Source: Betaproteobacteria bacterium
GTDB lineage: Bacteria; Pseudomonadota; Gammaproteobacteria; Burkholderiales; SG8-41
Assembly: GCA_028291945.1 (NCBI GenBank)
Contig: JAQGNH010000069.1
Coordinates: 1 to 36,752, forward strand
DNA: 36,752 bases
Direction of reading: 5' to 3'
Below are positions 26,210 to 33,833 of this stretch, piece by piece. The translations under genes and the position numbers were made by a program. Under the pieces are notes generated by a model. The model had not been told where the DNA came from, did no database searches, and saw only the letters and a list, made by a program, of their open reading frames with translations. Position 1 is the first letter of the stretch, and each line of letters opens with the position of its first letter.

Positions 26210-26236
26210 AGCGGAGCTGCGTGCTCCGCTTTTTTT
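26210..26236 (+). terminator. Strong rho-independent terminator
   Basis: A perfect 8-bp stem AGCGGAGC / GCTCCGCT (26210-26217 and 26223-26230) with loop TGCGT is followed by a T-run to 26236, in the plus orientation. No recognisable plus-strand gene ends just upstream, so it may terminate an unannotated RNA or be a relic of a lost gene. Confidence 0.85.
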
Positions 26237-26240
26237 GAGC

Positions 26241-26318
26241 GCTAGTGGCACAACTCAATTGCTGAAGATCAAGATGGATATCAGAGCTGAGCGCGAGAGG
26301 CAGCGCAGGTCCGCATAG
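26241..26318 (+). pseudogene. ATP-dependent DNA ligase C-terminal shard
   Basis: The frame ending at the TAG 26316-26318 reads LKIKMDIRAERERQRRSA. It is a degenerate copy of the ligase tail at 27370-27428 (LKIKTDVGVERERNRRPR), with 12 identical bases at CTGAAGATCAAG and scattered identity after. LKIK is nucleotidyltransferase motif V. Nothing upstream belongs to the ligase. Confidence 0.55.
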
Positions 26319-26332
26319 CTGGGTTGATACTG

Positions 26333-27070
26333 CTACGGCGCGTCGCCCGTCGCCGAGCAAGTCCTTTTTTCTACAACAAACGACATTCCGTACCAGTCGA
26401 AGGACAAGTATGGCGCGAACGCAAATCTCTCATAATTAAGCTGCACGAACTCTTGAAATGCTTTGCGTTCCCCGGACACGGTTGAACTTGACCAACAGTA
26501 GTAGTCATCAAACGCGATGATCATGCCGTGCTTTAGCTTGTCTGACAGGAAGTTCAAAACTGTTTTGGTCGAGCTGTAGAGGTCGCAGTCAATATAGACC
26601 ATAGACATATTTCGCGGCAGGCGCGGGTTTGTAGCGCTCAAGGTATCTGAGTAGTAACCCACGACCATTTCGTATTGAGATTCAGGTATTCCGTGGACAC
26701 GACAGATGTTCTTAAATTTGTGAGCGGACGTCACCATCGTTCCAGTTATCCAAGCGGGATGGTCATCTTCGCGACTTGCAGAAGGCAATCCGGCGAATGA
26801 ATCAAGGGCCCACATCTTACAAATGAACTTGAATTTCCTAGACGCTTTATAAGCCATGCCAAAGGTATTACCCGTGTGGCATCCAAACTCAGCGTAATCT
26901 CCAGCGATTCCATTGAAAGCTAGCGCCCTAAAAGCCTTTCTAAAAAACTCTTGCCTATACGCCGACTGAAAATACCGATCCTCCTTAAGCAGAAAAGACT
27001 TGATATTGCGTATACGCTTGGCGAGTCTTAGCACAAGGATCGCTAAATATAGATCGTCGCGCGTTTTCAT
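26333..27070 (-). CDS. TylF/MycF-like class I SAM methyltransferase
   Basis: A 245-residue methyltransferase (start ATG 27070; a GTG at 27097 would add nine residues). Motif I is DYAEFGCHTGNTFGMAY, followed by ALDSFAGLP, VYIDCDLYSSTKTVL and AFDDYYCW; the acidic D-x-D and DD pairs are the metal and substrate ligands in TylF-type sugar O-methyltransferases. This suggests modification of a surface glycan or small molecule. Base and codon use are visibly more AT-rich than the flanks, and the gene sits between two ligase shards in opposite orientation, both signs of horizontal acquisition. Confidence 0.8.
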   Translation of the reverse strand: MKTRDDLYLAILVLRLAKRIRNIKSFLLKEDRYFQSAYRQEFFRKAFRALAFNGIAGDYAEFGCHTGNTFGMAYKASRKFKFICKMWALDSFAGLPSASREDDHPAWITGTMVTSAHKFKNICRVHGIPESQYEMVVGYYSDTLSATNPRLPRNMSMVYIDCDLYSSTKTVLNFLSDKLKHGMIIAFDDYYCWSSSTVSGERKAFQEFVQLNYERFAFAPYLSFDWYGMSFVVEKRTCSATGDAP

Positions 27071-27104
27071 GTCATACCCGTCCAATAGCAAAAGCACGCA
27101 TTAT

Positions 27105-27428
27105 GTCAAACGTGCGTCGGTCGAAGATCCTGCAGCCATATTTGCCTTCGATCTGCTTCGCTCGACGGCGCAGACTTCAGAAAAGCGCGCGTTGCTTGAT
27201 CGCAAGGCCGCTCTGCACCGTCTGCTTCCAGCCATTCGACGAGTGCGCTATGCCCGACACGTCAACGACTCATCCGCGGACGTCTGGCAGCTTGCCGTTC
27301 ACATGGCGCTTGAGGGCATCGTTGCGAAGGACGCAGGCTCTATCTACGCCGCTGGACGCGCCACGCGCTGGCTGAAGATCAAGACTGACGTTGGGGTTGA
27401 GCGGGAGAGAAACAGAAGGCCTCGCTAG
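27105..27428 (+). pseudogene. 5'-truncated ATP-dependent DNA ligase (LigD/Lig-type)
   Basis: About 107 codons matching the distal part of an ATP-dependent DNA ligase adenylation domain: FAFDLLR (motif III region), DRKAALHRLLPAIR, LEGIVAKDAGSIYAAGR (motif IV) and WLKIKT (motif V), ending ERERNRRPR and TAG. Motif I with the adenylated Lys (KxDG) and the N-terminus are missing, and there is no OB-fold domain. It begins within about 35 bp of the start of the divergent methyltransferase, so the front was probably lost when that gene arrived. Not expected to be functional. Confidence 0.75.
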
Positions 27429-27710
27429 ACCTGCCGCTTTGCCAAGTCGATCTCCAGCACCGGGCTGCCTAATGAAGTTCTCGAGCAAGGCGTTCGATCA
27501 GAGCCGAGCCCTCTTGCCTTAGGGCTAATCGTCCTGATAGCTACGTGTCGCTTATTTCGTATAAACAGCAACCGCACCGTAAGCGGTTGAACGGACGCGT
27601 ATCGCGTTTACCGTGAGCCGAGATATACCCAGTTGCTACGCCGCTACAAAAAGAAAATGGCCCAGGGGAGCATGTGGGTAAATAATGCGGGCTTTACTGC
27701 CGAGCTGAAG

Positions 27711-28106
27711 CTACCTTGTGACTGGACCTTGTGGGTGGTTAATCACCGTTACGGTGAACTTCGATTGCTCGCCGCGGCTTGCAACTATGTGGTGCCGTCG
27801 GAGGAAAGCAGCGATGAGCCCACCCTGTGCACTATTCTCGCCGCCCGGAATGTGTCCGACCCATGCCGCACCTCCCTCTTTGGTGCAGGCGAACGGGTAC
27901 TCGTCCCGACTGAGGACGCGCGGAATCTCATAAGTGTTGTCCTCGTGCTGGTAATGCATGGCAGTTTTCCGCTGTGCACGCCGGATCTGAAGATCGGGGC
28001 CGTTATAGGTCAGGACCTTCGGGTGACCGGCCATTTGGGCATGCCATATGTTCTCAGCAAGGTTACGGTATCTGAACCAATCGATTATCAGCTCCGGGTA
28101 TGTCAT
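27711..28106 (-). CDS. NucA/NucB-type DNase domain protein, possible orphan toxin tip
   Basis: A 131-residue protein. The C-terminal two thirds match the NucA/NucB nuclease signature: SRDEYPFACTKEGG (D68, E69, E77), GHIPGGENSAQGG (E90, N91, Q94) and a final VTVINHP. The N-terminal part (NIWHAQMAGHPKVLTYNG) resembles the segment that precedes this nuclease in polymorphic/Rhs-type toxins. The ATG has GGAGG nine bases upstream. No signal peptide, no delivery domain, and no obvious immunity gene in the flanking gaps (27429-27710 holds nothing recognisable), so it may be a detached toxin domain. A plus-strand frame over the same DNA (27633-28139) looks less protein-like. Confidence 0.65.
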   Translation of the reverse strand: MTYPELIIDWFRYRNLAENIWHAQMAGHPKVLTYNGPDLQIRRAQRKTAMHYQHEDNTYEIPRVLSRDEYPFACTKEGGAAWVGHIPGGENSAQGGLIAAFLRRHHIVASRGEQSKFTVTVINHPQGPVTR

Positions 28107-28184
28107 AGCCCCAGTCCTCCGGGAAACATTACGCGATAATTTAGAGGGCCCGCATTACCTGCGCACAGGCTCGTGCCGAATGCT

Positions 28185-28226
28185 TGTAAAGCCAGTTACC
28201 GCCTTCTTCCGGCGATTCGAGGAATG
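28185..28226 (+). pseudogene. Small ATP-dependent DNA ligase shard
   Basis: The frame CKASYRLLPAIRG matches RKAALHRLLPAIRR of the ligase remnant at 27201-27242; at DNA level the two agree at most positions from ACCG to GATGC-like, with one codon missing. Flanking codons diverge. It marks the right edge of the accessory patch. Confidence 0.4.
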
Positions 28227-28254
28227 CAGGTGTTACCGCGCCTAGCTGCCCGCC

Positions 28255-29049
28255 TCACTCGTGAATATATTGGACGGTATTGTTCATCCACTCAACGATG
28301 GTGCGGACTGAAGCGTACAACGCCTTGCTGTAATCCACCTGCAAGTCCACGAGCTGTGACGCGGGATTGAACGGAATCTGTTTGTAGAGATCGAGCGCGT
28401 ACTGGCGTGCGCCCGGGTCGCCTCCCGTGGGCACGATCCACAGCACGAACACGTCCTTTCTCAGCGCTTGAACACTGCGCGTCATGTTCATCGGGCCCTC
28501 GGAGTCGAAGTAGCTCAGGAATGTCCGCGGGCTCGTGGTCATGCGGCTGCGCAGGTTGTTCCACAGCAGATCGAAGAACTCGAAGATGGACTGTGGTCTG
28601 CCCGTGGAGATGAGCTCCCGTGCGCGCCTCACGTCATTTGCGAAAATGTTTACGTAGCGCGGGCTTTCCGGTGCGTGATCGGGCGCAAGGGCCACGATGC
28701 CGGTAACACCCGGCCGCGAAGCATAGCGAACAGCATACGACGCCCCTAATCCGGTCCCGATGAGGTACACGCGCGATGCGTCGTGGGCAAGCAAGCCTGC
28801 GACCGCCGCGTCGACCTCGGCGTCGGCTTCAGGCACGCTTCGATCGTAAAGACGCCGCCTCGACCATGGCATCTCGGGCACCGCAACGGCTACGTTTTCA
28901 CGCCGTAACGTATCCACGAGCTCCGCAAGCTGTTCGGGTGATTCGCCTTTGCCGTGCAGAACGAGTGCGCCGTGCTGCCCTGTCCCTGAAACCGGCAGCG
29001 CAATCAGTACCAGGAGAACAGCTGCGATCGATCGAAGCGAGCAGTACAT
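28255..29049 (-). CDS. Exported alpha/beta-hydrolase-fold protein lacking the nucleophile serine
   Basis: A 264-residue protein with an N-terminal signal peptide (SLRSIAAVLLVLIALPVSG). GALVLHGKGESPEQL resembles the oxyanion-hole strand, and YLIGTGLGASYAVRYAS is placed like a nucleophile elbow but reads G-T-G-L-G, with Gly100 where the catalytic Ser of GxSxG should be. It may be a non-catalytic or DUF3530-like member. Start at ATG 29049; longer frames lack a signal. It follows the PhnD-like gene on the same strand. Confidence 0.6.
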   Translation of the reverse strand: MYCSLRSIAAVLLVLIALPVSGTGQHGALVLHGKGESPEQLAELVDTLRRENVAVAVPEMPWSRRRLYDRSVPEADAEVDAAVAGLLAHDASRVYLIGTGLGASYAVRYASRPGVTGIVALAPDHAPESPRYVNIFANDVRRARELISTGRPQSIFEFFDLLWNNLRSRMTTSPRTFLSYFDSEGPMNMTRSVQALRKDVFVLWIVPTGGDPGARQYALDLYKQIPFNPASQLVDLQVDYSKALYASVRTIVEWMNNTVQYIHE

Positions 29050-29143
29050 GGCGATCCCAATAATGACGTCGACTTGTTTACTATATATTGAAACCGAATG
29101 GCGAACGGATCTGATGCCGCGGTGCGCCGTGCAGCGCCGGGTG

Positions 29144-29947
29144 TCAGGCGAGCGTGACGTGTCTCGCTTCCGCAGACATCTTTCGGATCGGATCGTAAAG
29201 AGCATCCACCGCCGGCGCGAAATGCGAGATGCCCCACTGTTCGAGGATCCCGCTTGCCTCCGCGTCTTCGTGCATCTCGAGGAGCACGCGGCGTAGCGCT
29301 ACCCGCAGCTCGAGCGGCACGCTCTTGTGTAGCACCCATGGGGGCATCGGACTCGGGCCGAGCGTTGCGACGATGCGTATTTCAGAATCGAGTTCCGGGA
29401 AACGGCGAAGCTCCGCTTCCAGCACCGTGCTGTCGATCGCGGAGGCGTCCACTCTTCCGCCGAGGATCATCTCGAGAGACGTTTGATGGGCGCCCGATTC
29501 GATGATGACTCCGAAGTAGCGCGACGTCTCGCCGATCCCGTTCAGGTAATGGCACACGACGTTATGCCCCGAATGCGACCGCGGCTCGTTGTACGCCCAG
29601 GAGGCGCCGCGCAGATCCGCGAAAGACTTGAACCTGCTGTCGCGCCGCACGACGACATCCGAAAAATAAACCGCCTCGTTCGCGTATCGCTCGTGCCGCA
29701 TCACCGGCACTACGCACAATTCGACTGCCGCCCCGGCGTCCGCCTTCCACACATAGGGCAATCCGCAAATCCAGCAAAGGTGAATGCGGCCCTGGTCGAG
29801 GAGTGCTTCGCGTGCCGGCCACGGCATTCCATCGACGAACGTTGTTTCGATGCCCAGCTTCTCGCCGATATAACGGGTTATCGCGCGACACATCGACTCG
29901 GCGTTACCCGCCATGCAGGAGGTAACGTTCAGGATGTTCCAAGACAT
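29144..29947 (-). CDS. PhnD-like (phosphate/phosphonate ABC type) substrate-binding protein
   Basis: A 267-residue periplasmic-binding-fold protein. Typical PhnD-family features: an N-terminal lobe with LDQGRIHLCWICGLPYVW, the ligand segment ASWAYNEPRSHSGHNVV, and ILGGRVDASAIDSTVLE. It has no signal peptide or lipobox from either possible start (29947 or 29992), which is unusual for a binding protein and may mean a cytosolic sensor or enzyme-like role. No ABC permease or ATPase is nearby. It lies between a Bug gene and the hydrolase-fold gene on the minus strand. Confidence 0.8.
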   Translation of the reverse strand: MSWNILNVTSCMAGNAESMCRAITRYIGEKLGIETTFVDGMPWPAREALLDQGRIHLCWICGLPYVWKADAGAAVELCVVPVMRHERYANEAVYFSDVVVRRDSRFKSFADLRGASWAYNEPRSHSGHNVVCHYLNGIGETSRYFGVIIESGAHQTSLEMILGGRVDASAIDSTVLEAELRRFPELDSEIRIVATLGPSPMPPWVLHKSVPLELRVALRRVLLEMHEDAEASGILEQWGISHFAPAVDALYDPIRKMSAEARHVTLA

Positions 29948-30015
29948 CGATTCTATTTTCCGCCAGGGATTTCGTTGAGGTATGGGCTGCAATTATACGC
30001 AGGACAGTTCCAGGG

Positions 30016-30996
30016 CTACTCCGCGCGAATGCCTGCGTTCTTGATCACTTTCGCCATTTTCGAGATCTCTGCCTTCACCTTGGCGCCCAGTTCTTCAGGA
30101 GAGGTGGGCGCGGCTTCTGCGCCGGTGTTCAGAAAGCGCTCTTTCGCTTCAGCGGTCTTGAGATAGCTGACGCTCTCGCGGTTCAGCCGGTCGATAATAG
30201 CCTGTGGCGTTTTCGCAGGACCGAATAGAGCAGTGATCGAAATGGACTCGTACCCGGGTAAACCCGACGCCGCTATCGTCGGCAGCTCAGGCGCAACCGG
30301 CGATGGGTTTGCGCTGCCGACCGCAAGGCCGCGCAGGCGGCCGCTTTTGATATGAGGCGTGACTGAGGCCCCGGTCGCGAACATGAGCTGGACCTGCGAC
30401 GCGAGCAAGCCACCCACGGCCGGCCCGTTCCCCTTGTAGCCCACGCCGACGATATCGAGCCCGGCCATCGCCTTGAACAGCTCGGCGCCGATATGGTTGC
30501 TGGAACCGGGTGAGCCCATCGCGTAGTTGAGCTCTCCGGGCCTGGCTTTCGCGAGCGCGATCAGCTCTTTCACCGAATATGCAGGCAGCGACGGATGGAC
30601 AACGAGTATCGTCGGCGAGATCACGGCTTGCGTGATCGGCGCAAAATCTCTGATCGGATCGTACGGCACGTTCTTGCGCAGCAGCGGCTGAAGCCAGAAC
30701 GTCCCGCCGAAGAACAGAAGCGTGTATCCATCCGGACGCGACCTCGCCACGATATCGCCGGGGATGATGCCGCTGCCACGGTTGTCGACGATCACCTGCT
30801 GCCCGAGCCTGCCGGTGAGCCCGTGCGCCAGCAGGCGTGCGCCGATATCGGCGCTGCCGCCGACTTCGGAAGTGACGAGGCGTATCGGTCTGTTCGGAAA
30901 AGATGACTCACGGGCGCTTGCGAGCAGGGTCCATAAAAACATCGAGAGGAACAACGCTGAGGGCGCACAACAACATTTCAGCCTGCTCCTCCTCAC
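30016..30996 (-). CDS. Bug/TctC-family solute-binding protein with uncertain start
   Basis: About 326 residues from the GTG 30996. A hydrophobic signal segment (APSALFLSMFLWTLLAS) precedes the receptor: SEVGGSAD ligand loop, VDNRGSGIIPGD, RPDGYT, VVHPSLPAYS, GVGYKGNGPA, PTIAASGLPGYE. A CTG at 30981 has AGGAGGAG just upstream and would give MKCCCAPSALFL..., an attractive but rare start; a long ATG frame from 31101 runs through a dispersed repeat and looks artificial. It follows the MmgE/PrpD gene, so it repeats the PrpD-Bug pairing at 3574-5912. Confidence 0.85.
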   Translation of the reverse strand: MRRSRLKCCCAPSALFLSMFLWTLLASARESSFPNRPIRLVTSEVGGSADIGARLLAHGLTGRLGQQVIVDNRGSGIIPGDIVARSRPDGYTLLFFGGTFWLQPLLRKNVPYDPIRDFAPITQAVISPTILVVHPSLPAYSVKELIALAKARPGELNYAMGSPGSSNHIGAELFKAMAGLDIVGVGYKGNGPAVGGLLASQVQLMFATGASVTPHIKSGRLRGLAVGSANPSPVAPELPTIAASGLPGYESISITALFGPAKTPQAIIDRLNRESVSYLKTAEAKERFLNTGAEAAPTSPEELGAKVKAEISKMAKVIKNAGIRAE

Positions 30997-31055
30997 CCAA
31001 CCCCGGCTCTCTCGCCTGCATTGCGCGCTCTCCCCCGTACCCTGGGATGAGGGGA
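30991..31055. repeat. Dispersed repeat of the CCTCACCC..CTCTCCC type
   Basis: CCTCACCCAACCCCGGCTCT then CTCGCC..GCGCGCTCTCCCCC and GGGATGAGGGGA. It resembles the common proteobacterial intergenic palindrome that has opposed CTCTCCC/GGGAGAG runs. It overlaps the N-terminal region of the Bug gene, separating it from the PrpD gene and obscuring its start. Confidence 0.5.
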
Positions 31056-31104
31056 TCCATTTTGTTAGACGCTTTAAGCGGCGCCTGAGCATATTCATCA
31101 TCGT

Positions 31105-32496
31105 TCAACGCACCGTGAGCAGATCGACGAGCGCATTGACGTCCGCGCACTCCTCGAGACGCGTGAGCGCCTCGAACGCACATTCGGCGTGACTCGATGC
31201 GAGGCGTCCATGCGCGGCGCAGTCCATGAACTTCTGGCGTATATCTTCCCAGCTGAGCTCCTGTGTCGGATGACCGGGTGCGGCATCGACGCGTATCACT
31301 TCGCTGCGGCCGTTCGTCATATGCACCTCCACTTCGACGAAGCCGCGGGCGCCTGCGGGACGTGTTGCCATCAGCGGATCGTCGCCGCCGCAGCGCGCAT
31401 CCTCCTTGATGTCGATCTTCTTCAGGAGCGCCTTCACTGCGGGCCGGCTGACGGCGGCATCGGAGAACGTCGAGAGCGAATACTTTCCGTCGAGCACGCC
31501 GGCCGCAAGCGAGTACGGCAGGCTGAATTTTCCTTCTAGCCCCGTCGTCGGTTCCGGATAGATCAGGACCTGCAGACCGCCGGGTGGCATGCGGCATTCA
31601 AGACGCTCCAGCGTCTCCGCGGTGAACCCGAGCTTCTGTCGCAACTGCAGGACACCGTGCATCGCGCGCTGCGAGCCGTGATAGCAGGGAAATTTCTTGA
31701 GCGCAATGCCGGGGTCGACGATTGCATAGGGACGTCCGAGCTTGTCGCACGGGACGCCAGCATCGGAGCGATCGACACCGTACGCGGCGAAGAACCCCGA
31801 GCGCGCTTCGAGGACATCGGGTGCAGCCGTGAATTCGCAGCGCGCAAGCTCGACAGCGACCACGGCATTGCGCGCGGCCCAGCCCGTGTGCAGCGGTTTC
31901 GTCATGGTGCCGAAGTTGCGCCGCAGTCCGCTCGACATCGAGCTTGCAATCCCGATGACGGTGCGAATCATAGGCGCTTCGAGACGGTGGAGTTTCGCCA
32001 GCGCTGCCGCGGCAGAGAAGATCCCAAGCGTGCCCGTGCCGTGAAAACCGCGATTGTAGTGACCATTGGTGATCCCGAGACCGATCTTGGCGCCGACTTC
32101 GATGCCAATGACGTAGGCCTCGAGCAGCTGCAGTCCGGTCACTTTGGTGCGGCCGATGCTCGCCAGCGCAGCCGACAGAACGATTGCGCTTGGATGGCCC
32201 GGCATCATTGGCAACACGTCGTCGAAGTCCAGGCTGTGTCCGAACGTGCCGTTGACCATCGCGGCGAGCTCAGGAGATGTGCGTACGCCGGTGCCGAGCA
32301 CGGGCCGGTCACCCGTCGCACCCGCGCGCTGCACGTAACACATCAGCGGACGCGCGACCTCACTGCCGGCGCCGGCAATGATGCAGGCAAACGTGTCGGC
32401 GACGATCTTCTTCGCTTTCTCGGTCGCCTGCGCAGGAAAATCGTTTGCTCCGGTGTCTGCGACGAAGTCCGCGATGCTTTCAGTCAATCCTGGCAT
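31105..32496 (-). CDS. MmgE/PrpD family protein
   Basis: A 463-residue protein of the 2-methylcitrate dehydratase-like fold. Marks: SIADFVADTGANDFPAQATE, VADTFACIIAGAGS, the active-site block GTFGHSLDFDDVLPMMPGHP followed by SAIVLSAAL, GFHGTGTLGIFSAAAA and KKFPCYHGSQRAMHGVLQL. Ribosome binding site AAGGA precedes the ATG. It is only about 26% similar by eye to the paralogue at 4545, so the two likely act on different acids. It leads a reverse group PrpD-Bug-PhnD-like-hydrolase. Confidence 0.9.
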   Translation of the reverse strand: MPGLTESIADFVADTGANDFPAQATEKAKKIVADTFACIIAGAGSEVARPLMCYVQRAGATGDRPVLGTGVRTSPELAAMVNGTFGHSLDFDDVLPMMPGHPSAIVLSAALASIGRTKVTGLQLLEAYVIGIEVGAKIGLGITNGHYNRGFHGTGTLGIFSAAAALAKLHRLEAPMIRTVIGIASSMSSGLRRNFGTMTKPLHTGWAARNAVVAVELARCEFTAAPDVLEARSGFFAAYGVDRSDAGVPCDKLGRPYAIVDPGIALKKFPCYHGSQRAMHGVLQLRQKLGFTAETLERLECRMPPGGLQVLIYPEPTTGLEGKFSLPYSLAAGVLDGKYSLSTFSDAAVSRPAVKALLKKIDIKEDARCGGDDPLMATRPAGARGFVEVEVHMTNGRSEVIRVDAAPGHPTQELSWEDIRQKFMDCAAHGRLASSHAECAFEALTRLEECADVNALVDLLTVR

Positions 32497-32628
32497 GGAA
32501 GGTCCTTAGTTTACGAACGATGGCCCTTGGGGACTCCGGATTGCGACGCCGCGTTATTCCTTGCGATCACCGTATCGAATGTTTTAGAGACCAACCTCAA
32601 AAGTTCTTCGTGCTGAACCCGCTGAAAC

Positions 32629-32641
32629 TGTCATCGCGAGG
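32629..32641. repeat. Single end of a TGTCATCGCGAGG-type repeat
   Basis: TGTCATCGCGAGG matches the termini of the element at 34074-34266 (TGTCATTGCGAGG). Only one end is present, in the gap between the PrpD and D-hydroxyacid dehydrogenase genes. Confidence 0.5.
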
Positions 32642-32672
32642 CGGCGAATCCCGGGGCAGCGCGATACGACTG

Positions 32673-33653
32673 TCAGTGCGTTCCGAGCACCTCCTGGTTG
32701 TACACGTTCACCGGTTTGCCCGATGCAAACGCGAGTATGTTGTCGACGGCTGCCCGATAGAAACTCTCGTACTTCTCGTGCACCGCATAACCCAAATGCG
32801 GTGTGCACAGGGCATTCGGCATGTTCAGCAACGGGTGATCTCCGCCCAGCACCGGCTCTTCGTCGTAAACGTCGACAGCAGCGAAACCGGGACGTCCCTT
32901 GTTCAACGCGGCAACAAGCGCGCCGTCCTCGATGAGTCGCATGCGGCCGGTGTTCACGAGCAGCGACGTCGGTTTCATGCACGCAAGGTCGGCGGCCATC
33001 ACGATGCCGCGCGTACTGTCGTCAGCAAACAGATGCAGCGTGAGAACGTCTGCACCCGCGAAGAACGCTTCACAACTGTCCGGCACTTCGTAACCTTTCT
33101 CCCGCGCTCGCTTCTTGGAGTTTTCGCGTCCCCAGCACGTCACGTTCATGCCGAAGGCTTTACCCACTTCGGCGACCATGCCGCCGATTTTGCCGAGCCC
33201 GTAGATCCCGAGGGTTTTGCCGTGAAGCTCAGTGCCGATCGTGCTTTGCCAGTAGCCCTCCTTCAGGCGCTGCACTTCGTACGGCAGGCGGCGCAGGCTC
33301 GCGATGATGAGACCCCACGTCAGCTCCGCGGTCGAATATGCCTTGGTGCTGCCCGGGGGCGCGACGCAGATGAGGATTCCGTGTTCCGTGCACGCGGCGC
33401 GATCGAAATGATGGCGGTGGCTGCCGGTCTGCGCGATCAGCTTCAGCCGCGGAAGATTTTCGACGAGAGCCTGCGGAAATTCGGTGCGTTCCTGCGTGAG
33501 CACGACCGCGTCGGCGTCTTTCAGGCGTGCCGCGAGCTTGTCCGGATTTTTTTCGGTGTCGCGAAACACCACGACCTCGTGATCTTTCAGCCGCTGAAAG
33601 CTCGCACTGTTGCGGAACACGTCGGGATAATCGTCGAGCACCACGATTTTCAT
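32673..33653 (-). CDS. D-2-hydroxyacid dehydrogenase family protein
   Basis: A 326-residue NAD(P)-dependent oxidoreductase that interconverts D-2-hydroxy and 2-keto acids. The dinucleotide loop is GLGKIGGM (G152, G154, G157). The catalytic Arg-Glu-His set is R237 in NTGRMRLI, E266 in DVYDEEP and H286 in TPHLGY. At the end of the second strand, where NAD-specific enzymes carry Asp, the sequence is VTCWGREN, which may favour NADP. It is the last gene of a minus-strand unit whose upstream gene has been destroyed (see the remnants at 33663 and 33834). GAGAGG precedes the ATG. Confidence 0.9.
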   Translation of the reverse strand: MKIVVLDDYPDVFRNSASFQRLKDHEVVVFRDTEKNPDKLAARLKDADAVVLTQERTEFPQALVENLPRLKLIAQTGSHRHHFDRAACTEHGILICVAPPGSTKAYSTAELTWGLIIASLRRLPYEVQRLKEGYWQSTIGTELHGKTLGIYGLGKIGGMVAEVGKAFGMNVTCWGRENSKKRAREKGYEVPDSCEAFFAGADVLTLHLFADDSTRGIVMAADLACMKPTSLLVNTGRMRLIEDGALVAALNKGRPGFAAVDVYDEEPVLGGDHPLLNMPNALCTPHLGYAVHEKYESFYRAAVDNILAFASGKPVNVYNQEVLGTH

Positions 33654-33662
33654 AGCTGCCTC

Positions 33663-33736
33663 TCAGTCGAGCTTCGCGCGCGATTGCTTGATGAGCTCAG
33701 GACGACCAATATTGAAAGCTCGACTTCGGTCAGGGC
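33663..33736 (-). pseudogene. C-terminal remnant of an unidentified gene
   Basis: The minus-strand frame ends AFNIGRPELIKQSRAKLD and TGA, 9 bp before the dehydrogenase start, as an operon neighbour would. Upstream the frame runs into a dispersed repeat and loses coding character. It could be the far end of the PrpD stub at 33834 or of a Bug gene; I cannot decide. Confidence 0.3.
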
Positions 33737-33750
33737 AAACTAAGTTAAAA

Positions 33751-33782
33751 CCGTCCGTGTGAGCTGGTCGAAACATGAACGG
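33751..33782. repeat. Dispersed palindromic intergenic repeat, copy C
   Basis: Starts CCGTCCGTGTGAGC and ends TCGAAACATGAACGG; the ends pair imperfectly (CCGTTCATG against CCGTCCGTG). Related to the copies at 351 and 8624. It separates the two gene remnants at 33663 and 33834. Confidence 0.6.
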
Positions 33783-33833
33783 TCTTCTTATGTCGTCCGC
33801 GGTAATTTGGAATATTACATCGCGCGCCGTCCA

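Noticed and set aside
25949-26251. Minus-strand 100-codon frame
   Set aside because: No family resemblance, no ribosome binding site, and it runs through the terminator hairpin.
27633-28139. Plus-strand frame of 168 codons over the DNase gene
   Set aside because: The minus strand has a ribosome binding site and NucA/NucB motifs; the plus frame has neither.
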